A DNA stretch of 64,000 nt, taken from the NCBI GenBank assembly GCA_963821325.1, contig CAWGDC010000006.1, positions 620,001 to 684,000 on the forward strand, given 5' to 3'. Under the pieces are notes generated by a model, which was not told the origin of the DNA, ran no database searches, and saw nothing but the letters and a program-made list of their open reading frames with translations. The position numbers and the translations under genes were made by a program. Below, in pieces: positions 7,053 through 21,875 of the stretch. The stretch's first letter is position 1. Each line of letters opens with the position of its first letter. The DNA is from PALSA-555 sp963821325 (GTDB lineage: Bacteria; Actinomycetota; Acidimicrobiia; IMCC26256; PALSA-555).

Positions 7053-7436
7053 ATGGCCACCATGACCACCCCCGAGCTCCTGGACGTGTTCAAGAACATG
7101 ACCGTCCTGGAGCTGAACGAGTTCCTGCACGCCTTCGAGGAGGAGTTCGGCGTCACGGCCGCCGCGCCCGTCGCGGTCGCGGCCGGGCCGGCCGCGGCCG
7201 CCGAGGCGCCCGCCGCGGAGGAGCAGGACGAGTTCGACGTGCACCTCCTCGACCACGGCGAGAAGAAGATCCAGGTCATCAAGGAGCTGCGCACCCTCAC
7301 GAGCCTCGGCCTCAAAGAGGCCAAGGACCTCGTCGACGCCCTCCCCACCAAGGTCCTCGAGAAGGTCTCGAAGGAGGACGCCGAGAAGGCGAAGGCCCAG
7401 CTCGAGGGTGCCGGCGCCAAAGTCGAGCTCAAGTAG
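7053..7436 (+). CDS. rplL: 50S ribosomal protein bL12 (L7/L12)
   Basis: L7/L12 (127 aa) is the multicopy stalk protein that recruits translational GTPases. An N-terminal dimerisation domain (TTPELLDVFKNMTVLELNEF) is joined by an Ala/Pro hinge to the C-terminal factor-binding domain (KKIQVIKELRTLTSLGLKEA). The ATG at 7053 is preceded by GAGGAGAGC inside the rplJ end. As sequenced it is fused in frame to rplJ, which I consider an artefact. Confidence 0.95.
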   Translation: MATMTTPELLDVFKNMTVLELNEFLHAFEEEFGVTAAAPVAVAAGPAAAAEAPAAEEQDEFDVHLLDHGEKKIQVIKELRTLTSLGLKEAKDLVDALPTKVLEKVSKEDAEKAKAQLEGAGAKVELK

Positions 7437-7439
7437 CCG

Positions 7440-7457
7440 CCCGGGCTCGGGCCCGGG
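7440..7457 (+). terminator. Hairpin between rplL and rpoB (possible attenuator)
   Basis: A perfect CCCGGGC-TCGG-GCCCGGG stem-loop begins three bases after the rplL stop, upstream of a promoter-like sequence. An rplL-rpoB attenuator is known in many bacteria and would lower RNA polymerase subunit synthesis relative to stalk protein. There is no U-run. Confidence 0.5.
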
Positions 7458-7462
7458 AACCC

Positions 7463-7491
7463 TTGACCGACCCCGGACGGCGTTCTAGGGT
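7463..7491 (+). promoter_or_regulatory. Putative rpoBC promoter
   Basis: TTGACC (7463-7468) and TAGGGT (7486-7491) are separated by exactly 17 bases, a near-consensus housekeeping promoter. The transcript would carry a leader of about 155 bases before rpoB, in which I see no further clear element. Confidence 0.65.
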
Positions 7492-7654
7492 CGCATCCGA
7501 CATCGGTCAGGCCCTTCAGGGGTCTGGTCAGCGGTGTGTGTTTGCCGCCTTGCGTCGACGCGAGTAGGCTCAGGAAAGCCGTGTTTGCCCGCTCGAGCAA
7601 CTGCTGAACTTCCTACCCCCTGCCCGCGCGCGCCTTCTGCTCTAAGGAGTGGCC

Positions 7655-10600
7655 TTGCCTCGCCTCGCGTCTCGCGACCGCCTGTCGTTCTCCAAGCTGC
7701 CCCAGGTCCTCGAGCTACCGGACCTCATCGCGGTCCAGCGCCAGTCCTTCAACTGGTTCATCGAGGAAGGCATCGCCGAGGTCCTGGCCGACATCTCCCC
7801 GATTGAGGACTTCACCGGCACCCTCAAGCTCGAGCTCGCCGACCACGTCTTCGACCCGCCGAAGCACTCCGAGGAGGAGTGCCGCGACAAGGACATGACC
7901 TACGCGCGGCCGCTGTTCGTCACCGCCCGCTTCATGAACTCCACCACCGGCGAGATCAAAGAGCAGACCGTCTTCCTCGGCGACTTCCCGATGATGACCG
8001 ACCGCGGCACCTTCATCATCAACGGCACCGAGCGCATCGTCGTGTCCCAGCTCGTCCGCTCGCCGGGCGTGTACTTCGGGATCACCCCGGACAAGACCCA
8101 GCCCGAGAAGGACGTCGTCGACGCCAAGATCATTCCCGGCCGCGGCGCCTGGCTCGAGTTCGAGGTCGACAAGAAGGACATCTGCTACGTCCGCATCGAC
8201 CGGAAGCGCAAGCAGCCCGTCACCATCCTGCTCAAGGCCCTCGGCTTCGGCGAGACCCCCGAGGAGCTCGCCAGCCTCGTCGTCGACGCCAACGGCGCCG
8301 CGTACCAGTCGATCCTCAACACGCTCGACAAGGACAACACCGAAGACGCCGAAGCGGCGTTCATCGACATCTACCGCAAGCTCCGGCCGGGCGAGCCGCC
8401 GACCCCCGATTCGGCCCGTCAGCTGCTCGAGAACCTCTTCTTCAACCCGAAGCGCTACGACATGGCGAAGGTCGGGCGCCACAAGGTGTCGAAGAAGCTG
8501 CGCGACGAGTACGCCAAGCTGCCGCTGCGGCGCTACGACCTCAGCGTCCCGAACGCCGACCCGGAGGTCGGGCCGGTCGACTTCCAGCTGACCCGCGCCG
8601 ACGTCCTCGCCACCGTCTCCTACCTCGTCAAGCTGCACAACAACGACCCCGACTACTACCCGGACGACATCGACCACTTCGGGAACCGGCGGGTCCGGTC
8701 GGTCGGCGAGCTCATCCAGAACCAGGTCCGCGTCGGGCTGTCGCGCATGGAGCGTGTCGTCCGGGAGCGGATGACCACCCAGGACGTCGAGGCCATCACC
8801 CCGCAGACGCTCATCAACATCCGGCCGGTCGTCGCGGCCATCAAGGAGTTCTTCGGGTCGAGCCAGCTGTCCCAGTTCATGGACCAGACGAACCCGCTGG
8901 CGGGGCTCACCCACAAGCGGCGGCTCTCCGCCCTCGGCCCCGGCGGTCTGTCGCGCGAGCGTGCCGGGTTCGAGGTGCGAGACGTCCACCCCAGCCACTA
9001 CGGGCGGATGTGCCCCATCGAGACCCCCGAGGGTCCGAACATCGGCCTCATCGGCTACCTGTCGACGTACGCGCGTATCAACCGCTTCGGGTTCATCGAG
9101 ACCCCATACCGCAAGGTCGTCAACGGCCGGGCGAGCGACCAGATCGAGTTCCTCGCGGCGGACGACGAGGACCGCTACGTCATCGCGCAGGCCAACGCCG
9201 CGCTCGACGCCGGCGGCCGGTTCCGCGACGAGCGCGTCCTCGTCCGGGCCAAGCGCGGCGAGCTCGCGTACGTCGACCCGCACGAGGTCGACTACATGGA
9301 CGTCTCACCGAAGCAGATCGTCTCGGTGGCGACGTCGCTCATCCCGTTCCTCGAGCACGACGACGCCAACCGAGCCCTGATGGGCGCCAACATGCAGCGC
9401 CAAGCGGTCCCGGTGCTGCGCCCCACCGCCCCCTACATCGGGACCGGTGTCGAGGACCGCGCCGCCCGTGACGCCGGCGACCTCATCCTCGCCCAGGGCA
9501 GCGGCCGGGTCCTCGACGTCACCGGGGACGCGATCAGCGTCGAGTACGACAGCGGCCCCAAGCGCGGCCGGACCACGTACCGGCTCGCCAAGTTCCGGCG
9601 CTCCAACCAGGGCACCTGCATCAACCAGAAGCCGGTCGTCAGCCCCGGCGACGTCATCAAGGAGAGCGACGTCCTCGCCGACGGCCCCTCGACCCAGGAC
9701 GGCGAGCTCGCCCTCGGCAAGAACCTGCTCGTCGCCTTCATGTCCTGGAAGGGCCACAACTTCGAAGACGCCATCGTCCTCTCCGAGCGGCTGGTTCGCG
9801 ACGACGTCCTCACCTCGATCCACATCGAGGAGCACGAGATCGACGCGCGCGACACGAAGCTCGGCGCCGAGGAGATCACCCGCGACATCCCGAACCTCTC
9901 CGAGGACATCCTCAAGGACCTCGACGAGGAGGGCATCGTCCGCGTCGGCGCCGAGGTCGGCCCCGGCGACATCCTCGTCGGCAAGGTCACCCCGAAGGGC
10001 GAGACCGAGCTCACCCCCGAGGAGCGGCTCCTCCGCGCCATCTTCGGGGAGAAGGCCCGCGAGGTGCGAGACACCTCCCTCAAGGTTCCGCACGGCGAGA
10101 CCGGCAAGGTCATCGGCGTCCGCAAGTTCTCCCGCGAGGACGGCGACGAGCTGCCGCCCGGCGTCAACCAGCTGGTCCGCGTCTACGTCGCGCAGAAGCG
10201 CAAGATCAGCGAGGGCGACAAGCTGGCCGGCCGGCACGGCAACAAGGGCGTCATCGCCAAGATCCTGCCCATCGAGGACATGCCCTACCTCTCGGACGGG
10301 ACCCCGGTCGACATCATCCTCAACCCGCTCGGGGTGCCGTCGCGCATGAACGTCGGTCAGGTCCTCGAGGCGCACCTCGGCTACGCGGCGCGCTACGGCT
10401 GGGAAGGGCAGCGCGAAGCGCCGCGCAGCGAGCGCAAGACCCGGACGATCACCGAGCCGGCCGTCTGGGTGAGCAGCCCCGTGTTCGACGGCGCGCACTG
10501 GGACGAGACCGACCAGGCCGGCCCCCAAGGGACGATCGAGCGCCTGTTCGAGCGCATGCACCCCGACGGCGAGAACGGCACGCGCCTCGTCGGCACCGAC

Positions 10601-11146
10601 GGCAAGGCCGTCCTCTACGACGGCCAGACCGGCGAGCCGTACGACCGCGAGGTCACCGTCGGCTACGTGTACATCCTGAAGCTCGCTCACCTGGTCGACG
10701 ACAAGATCCACGCCCGCTCGACCGGGCCGTACTCGATGATCACCCAGCAGCCCCTCGGCGGGAAGGCCCAGTTCGGGGGCCAGCGCTTCGGCGAGATGGA
10801 GGTCTGGGCGCTCGAGGCGTACGGCGCGGCGTACGCGCTCCAGGAGATCCTCACCATCAAGTCCGACGACGTGCTCGGACGCGTAAAGGTCTACGAGGCG
10901 ATCGTCAAGGGCGAGAACATCCCCGAGCCCGGCATCCCCGAGAGCTTCAAGGTGCTCATCAAGGAGATGCAGGCCCTGTGCCTCAACGTGCGGGTCATGA
11001 ACGAGGCCGGCGAAGAGGTGGAGATCCGCGAGCTCGACGAGGACGCGTTCCGCACCACGGAATCGCTGGGCATCGACCTCAGTCGACCCGAACGCGGCAC
11101 CGACGAAGAGGACGCGCAACGGGAGCGGGAACGCGCACGGTACTGA
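7655..11146 (+). CDS. rpoB: DNA-directed RNA polymerase subunit beta
   Basis: RpoB (1163 aa) forms half of the RNA polymerase active cleft. The rifampicin region reads SSQLSQFMDQTNPLAGLTHK then RRLSALGPGGLSRERAGFEV, with the usual drug-contact residues D, H and S in their susceptible state. The invariant GRHGNKGV and SMITQQPLGGKAQFGGQRFG segments follow. I choose the TTG at 7655 because AAGGAG at 7644-7649 is correctly spaced for it. The GTG at 7649 overlaps that ribosome site. The frame is intact over its whole length, with rpoC 40 bases downstream. Confidence 0.97.
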   Translation: MPRLASRDRLSFSKLPQVLELPDLIAVQRQSFNWFIEEGIAEVLADISPIEDFTGTLKLELADHVFDPPKHSEEECRDKDMTYARPLFVTARFMNSTTGEIKEQTVFLGDFPMMTDRGTFIINGTERIVVSQLVRSPGVYFGITPDKTQPEKDVVDAKIIPGRGAWLEFEVDKKDICYVRIDRKRKQPVTILLKALGFGETPEELASLVVDANGAAYQSILNTLDKDNTEDAEAAFIDIYRKLRPGEPPTPDSARQLLENLFFNPKRYDMAKVGRHKVSKKLRDEYAKLPLRRYDLSVPNADPEVGPVDFQLTRADVLATVSYLVKLHNNDPDYYPDDIDHFGNRRVRSVGELIQNQVRVGLSRMERVVRERMTTQDVEAITPQTLINIRPVVAAIKEFFGSSQLSQFMDQTNPLAGLTHKRRLSALGPGGLSRERAGFEVRDVHPSHYGRMCPIETPEGPNIGLIGYLSTYARINRFGFIETPYRKVVNGRASDQIEFLAADDEDRYVIAQANAALDAGGRFRDERVLVRAKRGELAYVDPHEVDYMDVSPKQIVSVATSLIPFLEHDDANRALMGANMQRQAVPVLRPTAPYIGTGVEDRAARDAGDLILAQGSGRVLDVTGDAISVEYDSGPKRGRTTYRLAKFRRSNQGTCINQKPVVSPGDVIKESDVLADGPSTQDGELALGKNLLVAFMSWKGHNFEDAIVLSERLVRDDVLTSIHIEEHEIDARDTKLGAEEITRDIPNLSEDILKDLDEEGIVRVGAEVGPGDILVGKVTPKGETELTPEERLLRAIFGEKAREVRDTSLKVPHGETGKVIGVRKFSREDGDELPPGVNQLVRVYVAQKRKISEGDKLAGRHGNKGVIAKILPIEDMPYLSDGTPVDIILNPLGVPSRMNVGQVLEAHLGYAARYGWEGQREAPRSERKTRTITEPAVWVSSPVFDGAHWDETDQAGPQGTIERLFERMHPDGENGTRLVGTDGKAVLYDGQTGEPYDREVTVGYVYILKLAHLVDDKIHARSTGPYSMITQQPLGGKAQFGGQRFGEMEVWALEAYGAAYALQEILTIKSDDVLGRVKVYEAIVKGENIPEPGIPESFKVLIKEMQALCLNVRVMNEAGEEVEIRELDEDAFRTTESLGIDLSRPERGTDEEDAQRERERARY

Positions 11147-11186
11147 CTGCTAGGCGACCACTCGGACTGAAGAAGAGGGACACGAG

Positions 11187-15215
<4,029 letters not shown>

Positions 15216-15344
15216 CCGGCGATACCGAACCCGGGCCCCAGACCGGTTCCGCTACCATGAACGGCGGCTCGGCGCCGTGACGCGGCACCGGCCTGGTCCT
15301 ATCCGATCTCGATCCGAGCGTCCCGACGCGCAAGAAGGCACACG
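15216..15344 (+). promoter_or_regulatory. Leader between rpoC and rpsL
   Basis: This 129-base gap holds the motif CCGGTTCCGCTACCAT (ending 15258), which recurs almost unchanged before rplC (CCGGTCCGCTACCAT, ending 20043). TACCAT could be a -10 box of a promoter that restarts transcription at rpsL. No clear -35 is seen. A seven-codon ATG-to-TGA frame starts at 15257, and I do not treat it as a gene. Confidence 0.4.
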
Positions 15345-15716
15345 GTGCCCACCATCCAGCAGCTGGTCCGCAAGAGCCGCGAGACCAAGCGTGACAAGTC
15401 CAAGACACCGGCGCTGAAAGGCTCGCCGCAGCGCCGCGGCGTCTGCACGCGCGTCTACACGACGACCCCGAAGAAGCCGAACTCCGCGCTGCGCAAGGTC
15501 GCACGGGTGCGGCTCACCTCGGGCATCGAGGTCACCGCCTACATCCCCGGCGTGGGCCACAACCTCCAGGAGCACTCGATCGTCCTGGTCCGCGGCGGCC
15601 GGGTGAAGGACCTGCCCGGCGTCCGCTACAAGGTCATCCGCGGCGCGCTCGACGCCAGCGGCGTCACCGGACGTCGCCAGGCCCGCAGCCGCTACGGCGC
15701 GAAGCGGGACGGCTGA
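15345..15716 (+). CDS. rpsL: 30S ribosomal protein uS12
   Basis: S12 (123 aa) monitors codon-anticodon pairing in the decoding centre. TPKKPNSALRK and GRVKDLPGVRY are conserved and carry the lysines of the streptomycin-sensitive form. The GTG start follows a short leader, and rpsG begins one base after the stop. Confidence 0.98.
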   Translation: MPTIQQLVRKSRETKRDKSKTPALKGSPQRRGVCTRVYTTTPKKPNSALRKVARVRLTSGIEVTAYIPGVGHNLQEHSIVLVRGGRVKDLPGVRYKVIRGALDASGVTGRRQARSRYGAKRDG

Positions 15717-15717
15717 C

Positions 15718-16188
15718 ATGCCCCGCAAAGGCCCGGCCACGCGGCGCGACCTCCTCCCCGACCCGACCTACCGGTCGGTCGTCGTCAGCCAGCTCGTCAA
15801 CAAGGTGCTGCGCAGCGGCAAGCGCTCCCTCGCCGAGCGGGTCGTCTACTCGGCGCTGACCGAGATCGAGCAGAAGACGGGCGGCGACCCGATCCCGACC
15901 CTGAAGCGCGCCGTCGAGAACGTGCGGCCCGTGCTCGAGGTGAAATCCCGCCGGGTCGGCGGCGCGACCTACCAGGTGCCCGTCGAGGTGCGTCCCCGGC
16001 GGGCGACCACGCTCGCCATCCGCTGGATCGTCGGCTACGCCCGCGGGCGGCGGGAGAAGACCATCGCGGAGCGGCTCGCCGCCGAGCTGCTCGACGCCAG
16101 CAACGGGCTGGGGGCGGCCATCAAGCGCAAGGACGACTTGCAGAAGATGGCCGAGTCCAACAAGGCGTTCGCCCACTACCGGTGGTGA
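15718..16188 (+). CDS. rpsG: 30S ribosomal protein uS7
   Basis: S7 (156 aa) organises the head of the small subunit at the 3' major domain of 16S rRNA and is often the repressor of the str operon. It starts MPRKGPATRRDLLPDP and contains the conserved VGGATYQVPVEVRP and ESNKAFAHYRW end. It lies between rpsL and fusA, with a 139-base gap before fusA in which I see no convincing element. Confidence 0.98.
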   Translation: MPRKGPATRRDLLPDPTYRSVVVSQLVNKVLRSGKRSLAERVVYSALTEIEQKTGGDPIPTLKRAVENVRPVLEVKSRRVGGATYQVPVEVRPRRATTLAIRWIVGYARGRREKTIAERLAAELLDASNGLGAAIKRKDDLQKMAESNKAFAHYRW

Positions 16189-16327
16189 GTGCCGTGGACC
16201 GCGCCTAACCCAACCCCGGCCGGGAGCACGCTCCCGTCGCCGACTCGACTCGACCACTCCCCACCCGCCTCGCGCGGCCGGACGAAGGTCGAGACCGCCC
16301 CTGGGGGGAGAGACAGGAAGCACGACC

Positions 16328-18451
<2,124 letters not shown>

Positions 18452-18485
18452 CGCCACCGGGCGTCACGAAAGGAACAGCACCTCC

Positions 18486-19673
18486 ATGGCGAAGGCGAAG
18501 TTTGAGCGGACGAAGCCGCATTTGAATATTGGGACGATTGGTCATATTGACCATGGGAAGACGACGTTGACGGCGGCGATCACGAAGGTGTTGTCGGAGC
18601 GGAATGCGAATACGTCGTTCACGGCGTTCGACGATATTGATAAGGCGCCGGAGGAGCGGCAGCGGGGGATCACGATCTCGATCGCGCATGTGGAGTATGA
18701 GACCGACAATCGGCATTACGCGCATGTGGATTGTCCGGGGCACGCGGATTACATCAAGAACATGATCACGGGTGCGGCGCAGATGGACGGCGCGATCTTG
18801 GTGGTCGCGGCGACGGATGGGCCGATGCCTCAGACGCGTGAGCATGTGTTGTTGGCCCGTCAGGTTGGGGTGCCGTCGATCGTGGTGGCGTTGAACAAGA
18901 CGGACATGGTCGATGACGAGGAGATCCTCGAGCTGGTGGAGCTGGAGGTGCGGGAGCTGTTGAACGAGTACGAGTTCCCGGGTGATGACATCCCGATCGT
19001 GCGGGTCTCGGCGCTCAAGGCGCTGGAGGGTGATGAGACCTGGTCGGGCAAGATCTTGGAGCTGATGGAGGCGGTCGATTCGTATATCCCCGAGCCGGTC
19101 CGCGATGTCGACAAGCCGTTCTTGATGCCGATCGAGGATGTGTTCACGATCACGGGTCGGGGCACGGTGGTGACCGGCCGGGTGGATCGGGGGATCGTCA
19201 AGGTCAACGAGGACGTCGAGATCGTGGGGATCCGCCCGACGTCCAAGACGGTGTGCACCGGGGTGGAGATGTTCCGCAAGCTCCTCGATGAGGGTCGTGC
19301 GGGCGACAACATCGGGGTGCTGTTGCGGGGCACCAAGAAAGAAGAGGTGGAGCGGGGTCAGGTGCTGGCCAAGCCGGCCAGTATCACGCCGCACACCAAC
19401 TTCTTGGCCCAGGTGTATGTCCTCACCAAAGAAGAAGGGGGGCGCCACACCCCGTTCTTTGGGAACTACCGGCCCCAGTTCTATTTCCGGACCACGGACG
19501 TGACCGGTCAGATCCAGCTGCCGGCCGGCACCGAGATGGTCATGCCGGGTGACAACACCGAGATGACCGTGGAGCTCATCGCTCCCATCGCGATGGAAGA
19601 AGGGCTGCGCTTCGCGATCCGCGAAGGTGGCCGCACCGTCGGCGCCGGCCGCGTCACCAACATCACCAAGTAG
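18486..19673 (+). CDS. tuf: Elongation factor Tu, copy 2
   Basis: This is the str-operon copy of EF-Tu (395 aa), carrying the same GHIDHGKTT, DCPGHADY and LNKTD motifs as copy 1. From the ATG to the TAG it appears identical in nucleotide sequence to 1174-2361, including wobble positions, while the flanks are unrelated. That points to ongoing gene conversion. It has the same unusual G/T-ending codons in its 5' part. It follows fusA and precedes rpsJ by six bases. Confidence 0.98.
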   Translation: MAKAKFERTKPHLNIGTIGHIDHGKTTLTAAITKVLSERNANTSFTAFDDIDKAPEERQRGITISIAHVEYETDNRHYAHVDCPGHADYIKNMITGAAQMDGAILVVAATDGPMPQTREHVLLARQVGVPSIVVALNKTDMVDDEEILELVELEVRELLNEYEFPGDDIPIVRVSALKALEGDETWSGKILELMEAVDSYIPEPVRDVDKPFLMPIEDVFTITGRGTVVTGRVDRGIVKVNEDVEIVGIRPTSKTVCTGVEMFRKLLDEGRAGDNIGVLLRGTKKEEVERGQVLAKPASITPHTNFLAQVYVLTKEEGGRHTPFFGNYRPQFYFRTTDVTGQIQLPAGTEMVMPGDNTEMTVELIAPIAMEEGLRFAIREGGRTVGAGRVTNITK

Positions 19674-19679
19674 GGGACT

Positions 19680-20006
19680 GTGGCGGACTCGAAGGGCCAG
19701 AAGATCCGGATCCGGCTGAAGGCGTACGACCACGAGATCATCGACCAGTCGACGAAGAAGATCGTCGAGACGGTGATCCGCACCCAGGCCAAGGTCCGGG
19801 GGCCGGTGCCCCTGCCCACCGAGATCCGCCGGTTCTGCGTCGTGCGGTCCCCGCACGTCGACAAGGACTCACGGGAGCACTTCGAGATGCGCATCCACAA
19901 GCGCCTCCTCGACATCGTCGAGCCCACCAGCAAGACGGTGGAGTCCCTGCAGCGCCTCGACCTGCCTGCCGGCGTCGACATCGAGATCAAGATCCAGCAG
20001 GCCTGA
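19680..20006 (+). CDS. rpsJ: 30S ribosomal protein uS10
   Basis: S10 (108 aa) sits in the small-subunit head and also binds NusB in antitermination complexes. It starts at a GTG (MADSKGQKIRIRLKAYDHE) and contains PLPTEIRRFCVVRSPH and SREHFEMRIHKRLLDI. It is tightly linked to tuf copy 2 but separated from rplC by 245 bases, so it probably belongs to the str transcript here. Confidence 0.97.
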   Translation: MADSKGQKIRIRLKAYDHEIIDQSTKKIVETVIRTQAKVRGPVPLPTEIRRFCVVRSPHVDKDSREHFEMRIHKRLLDIVEPTSKTVESLQRLDLPAGVDIEIKIQQA

Positions 20007-20251
20007 CGCGGGCTGGCTGGGCCGCCAGCCGGTCCGCTACCATTGAGCGATTCGCCGGCCGTCCAGCCCGCCGGCGGCCGTCCCACCGACCGAGTTTCGC
20101 CAACCGACGTCCGCGTGCGCCTTCGGGAACCGCGCGGCACAACCGAGTCAAGTGCTCCCGCCGGCTCCAGCGACCACCGGGCCGGGGGAGCGTTCGCGTG
20201 AGGGCACAACCCGCGCAGCCGAACGAAGCGACGCAAGGAACCACGACCACG
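20007..20251 (+). promoter_or_regulatory. Leader/promoter region ahead of rplC
   Basis: The gap begins with a hairpin GGCTGG/CCAGCC (20011-20030) that could end the rpsJ transcript. CCGGTCCGCTACCAT follows, with a putative -10 TACCAT at 20038-20043, shared with the rpsL leader. Further on, GGCCGTCC occurs twice within about 30 bases among GCCGGC dyads. A long structured leader controlling the S10 operon is plausible, but no known element was recognised. Confidence 0.4.
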
Positions 20252-20923
20252 ATGGCCAGCAAGGGCATCCTCGGGCGCAAGCTCGGCATGACCCAGGTCT
20301 GGGACGCCGAGAACCGGGTCATCCCGGTCACGGTCATCCAGGCCGGGCCCTGTCGCGTCGTGCAGCTGAAGACCCCCGAGCGTGACGGCTACGCCGCGAT
20401 CCAGCTGTCGTTCGGCGCGACCACCGAAGGCCGCCTCACCAAGCCGGAGCTCGGGCACCTCGCGACCGCGAACGCCGAGCCCGCCCGCCATCTCGCCGAG
20501 CTGCGCGTCGACGACCTCGCCGGCTTCGAGGTCGGCCAGGTCATCGCCGCCGACCTCTTCGGGGCCGGCGAGCGCGTCGACGTCAGCGGGATCAGCAAAG
20601 GGAAGGGCTTCAGCGGCGTCATGCAGCGCCACAACTTCAAGGGGCAAGGCGCCAGCCACGGCAACCACAAGAAGCACCGCGCCCCCGGGTCGATCGGGGC
20701 GTGCGCCACCCCCGCCCGCGTGTTCAAAGGCGTGCGCATGGCCGGCCAGCACGGCCACCGCAGCGTCACCACCTTGAACCTCGAGGTCGTCGAGGCCGAC
20801 GCCGAACGCCACCTCCTGCTCGTCCGCGGCTCGGTCCCCGGCCCGTCCGGTGGGCTGGTGTTCGTCCGCAACGCGGTCAAGGGCCCGTCGCGTCAGCCCG
20901 TCCGGGCGCAGGACAGCGCATGA
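20252..20923 (+). CDS. rplC: 50S ribosomal protein uL3
   Basis: L3 (223 aa) reaches into the peptidyl transferase region. It reads MASKGILGRKLGMTQVWD at the start, and the conserved GKGFSGVMQRHNFKG and HRAPGSIG appear near residues 110-150. An in-frame GTG at 20198 would extend it, but the ATG at 20252 gives the family's normal N-terminus. The stop overlaps the rplD ATG (ATGA). Confidence 0.97.
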   Translation: MASKGILGRKLGMTQVWDAENRVIPVTVIQAGPCRVVQLKTPERDGYAAIQLSFGATTEGRLTKPELGHLATANAEPARHLAELRVDDLAGFEVGQVIAADLFGAGERVDVSGISKGKGFSGVMQRHNFKGQGASHGNHKKHRAPGSIGACATPARVFKGVRMAGQHGHRSVTTLNLEVVEADAERHLLLVRGSVPGPSGGLVFVRNAVKGPSRQPVRAQDSA

Positions 20924-21584
20924 AGCTCGACGTCACCACCGTGTCCGGCGCCAAGGGCGGCAGCGTCGAGGTCCCCGACGAGCTGTTCGGCATCGTCCCG
21001 AACCTCGCCGTGCTGCACCAGGTCGTCACCGCCCAGCTCGCCCACCGCCGGGCCGGCACCCACTCCACGAAGACGCGGTCCGAGGTCTCCGGTGGGGGCG
21101 CCAAGCCGTGGCGTCAGAAGGGCACCGGGCGGGCCCGGCAGGGCTCCATCCGCGCGCCGCAGTGGCGCGGCGGCGGCGTCGCCCACGGCCCCAAGCCCCG
21201 CGACTACACCCAGCGCACCCCGAAGAAGATGGTGCGCCTCGCCCTGTGCTCCGCGCTCTCGGACCGGGCCGCCGAGCACCGCGTGCTCGTCGTCGACGAC
21301 TGGGGGATCGACGAGCCCAAGACCCGCCGAGCGCTCGACGCGCTCGACGCGCTCGGCCTGCGACCCGCGGGCCAGCGTCCCCCCGCGTGCTCCTCGTCCT
21401 CGACCGCGCCGAGCACGCCGTGTGGAAGTCGTTCCGGAACCTCGGCGAGCGGGTCCAGATCATCCTCCCCGACGAGCTGAACGCGCACGACGTGCTGCGC
21501 AGCGACTGGGTCGTCTTCAGCCAGGCCACCCTCGACGCCGCGGCCCGCCGCTTCAGCCCCACCCCGACGGCGGTGGCGTCGTGA
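20920..21584 (+). CDS. rplD: 50S ribosomal protein uL4 (frameshift near 21390)
   Basis: L4 (about 221 aa) lines the exit tunnel. TRSEVSGGGAKPWRQKGTGR followed by ARQGSIRAPQWRGGG is the tunnel-loop signature. The frame from 20920 is good to about residue 157, then breaks in a run of six C (21379-21384). The other frame continues RVLLVLDRAEHAVWKSFRNL and ends at 21584. One C missing from the run restores a normal protein. The end overlaps the rplW GTG. Confidence 0.92.
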
Positions 21585-21874
21585 ACCGCGACCCCCGCAC
21601 CGTGATCCTGCGCCCCGTGGTGTCGGAGAAGTCCTACGCCCAGTACGACCGGCAGGTCTACACGTTCGTCGTCGCGAAGGACGCCAACAAGATCGAGATC
21701 AAACGCGCCGTCGAGGCCATCTTCAACGTGAAGGTCACGAACGTGAACACCCTGAACCGGGCGGGGAAGCGCAAGCAGAACCGTCGCACCGGCACCTGGG
21801 GGACCCGCACCGCCCAGAAGCGGGCCATCGTCTCCCTCGCTCCCGGTGAGCAGATCGAGATCTTCGGGAGCTGA
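21581..21874 (+). CDS. rplW: 50S ribosomal protein uL23
   Basis: L23 (97 aa) forms the docking site for trigger factor and signal recognition particle at the tunnel exit. It shows RTVILRPVVSEKSYA, the IKRAVEAIFNVKVTNVNT motif and a basic KRKQNRRTGTWG loop. The GTG start overlaps the rplD stop, and rplB starts one base after its stop. Confidence 0.97.
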   Translation: MNRDPRTVILRPVVSEKSYAQYDRQVYTFVVAKDANKIEIKRAVEAIFNVKVTNVNTLNRAGKRKQNRRTGTWGTRTAQKRAIVSLAPGEQIEIFGS

Positions 21875-21875
21875 C

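Noticed and set aside
6294..7436. A natural L10-L7/L12 fusion protein
   Set aside because: The alternative frame gives a normal L10 end and stop directly before a good rplL start, so a lost base is more likely.
15257..15280. Seven-codon ATG-to-TGA frame in the rpsL leader as a leader peptide
   Set aside because: It overlaps the putative -10 box, has no ribosome site and no codon run suggesting attenuation.
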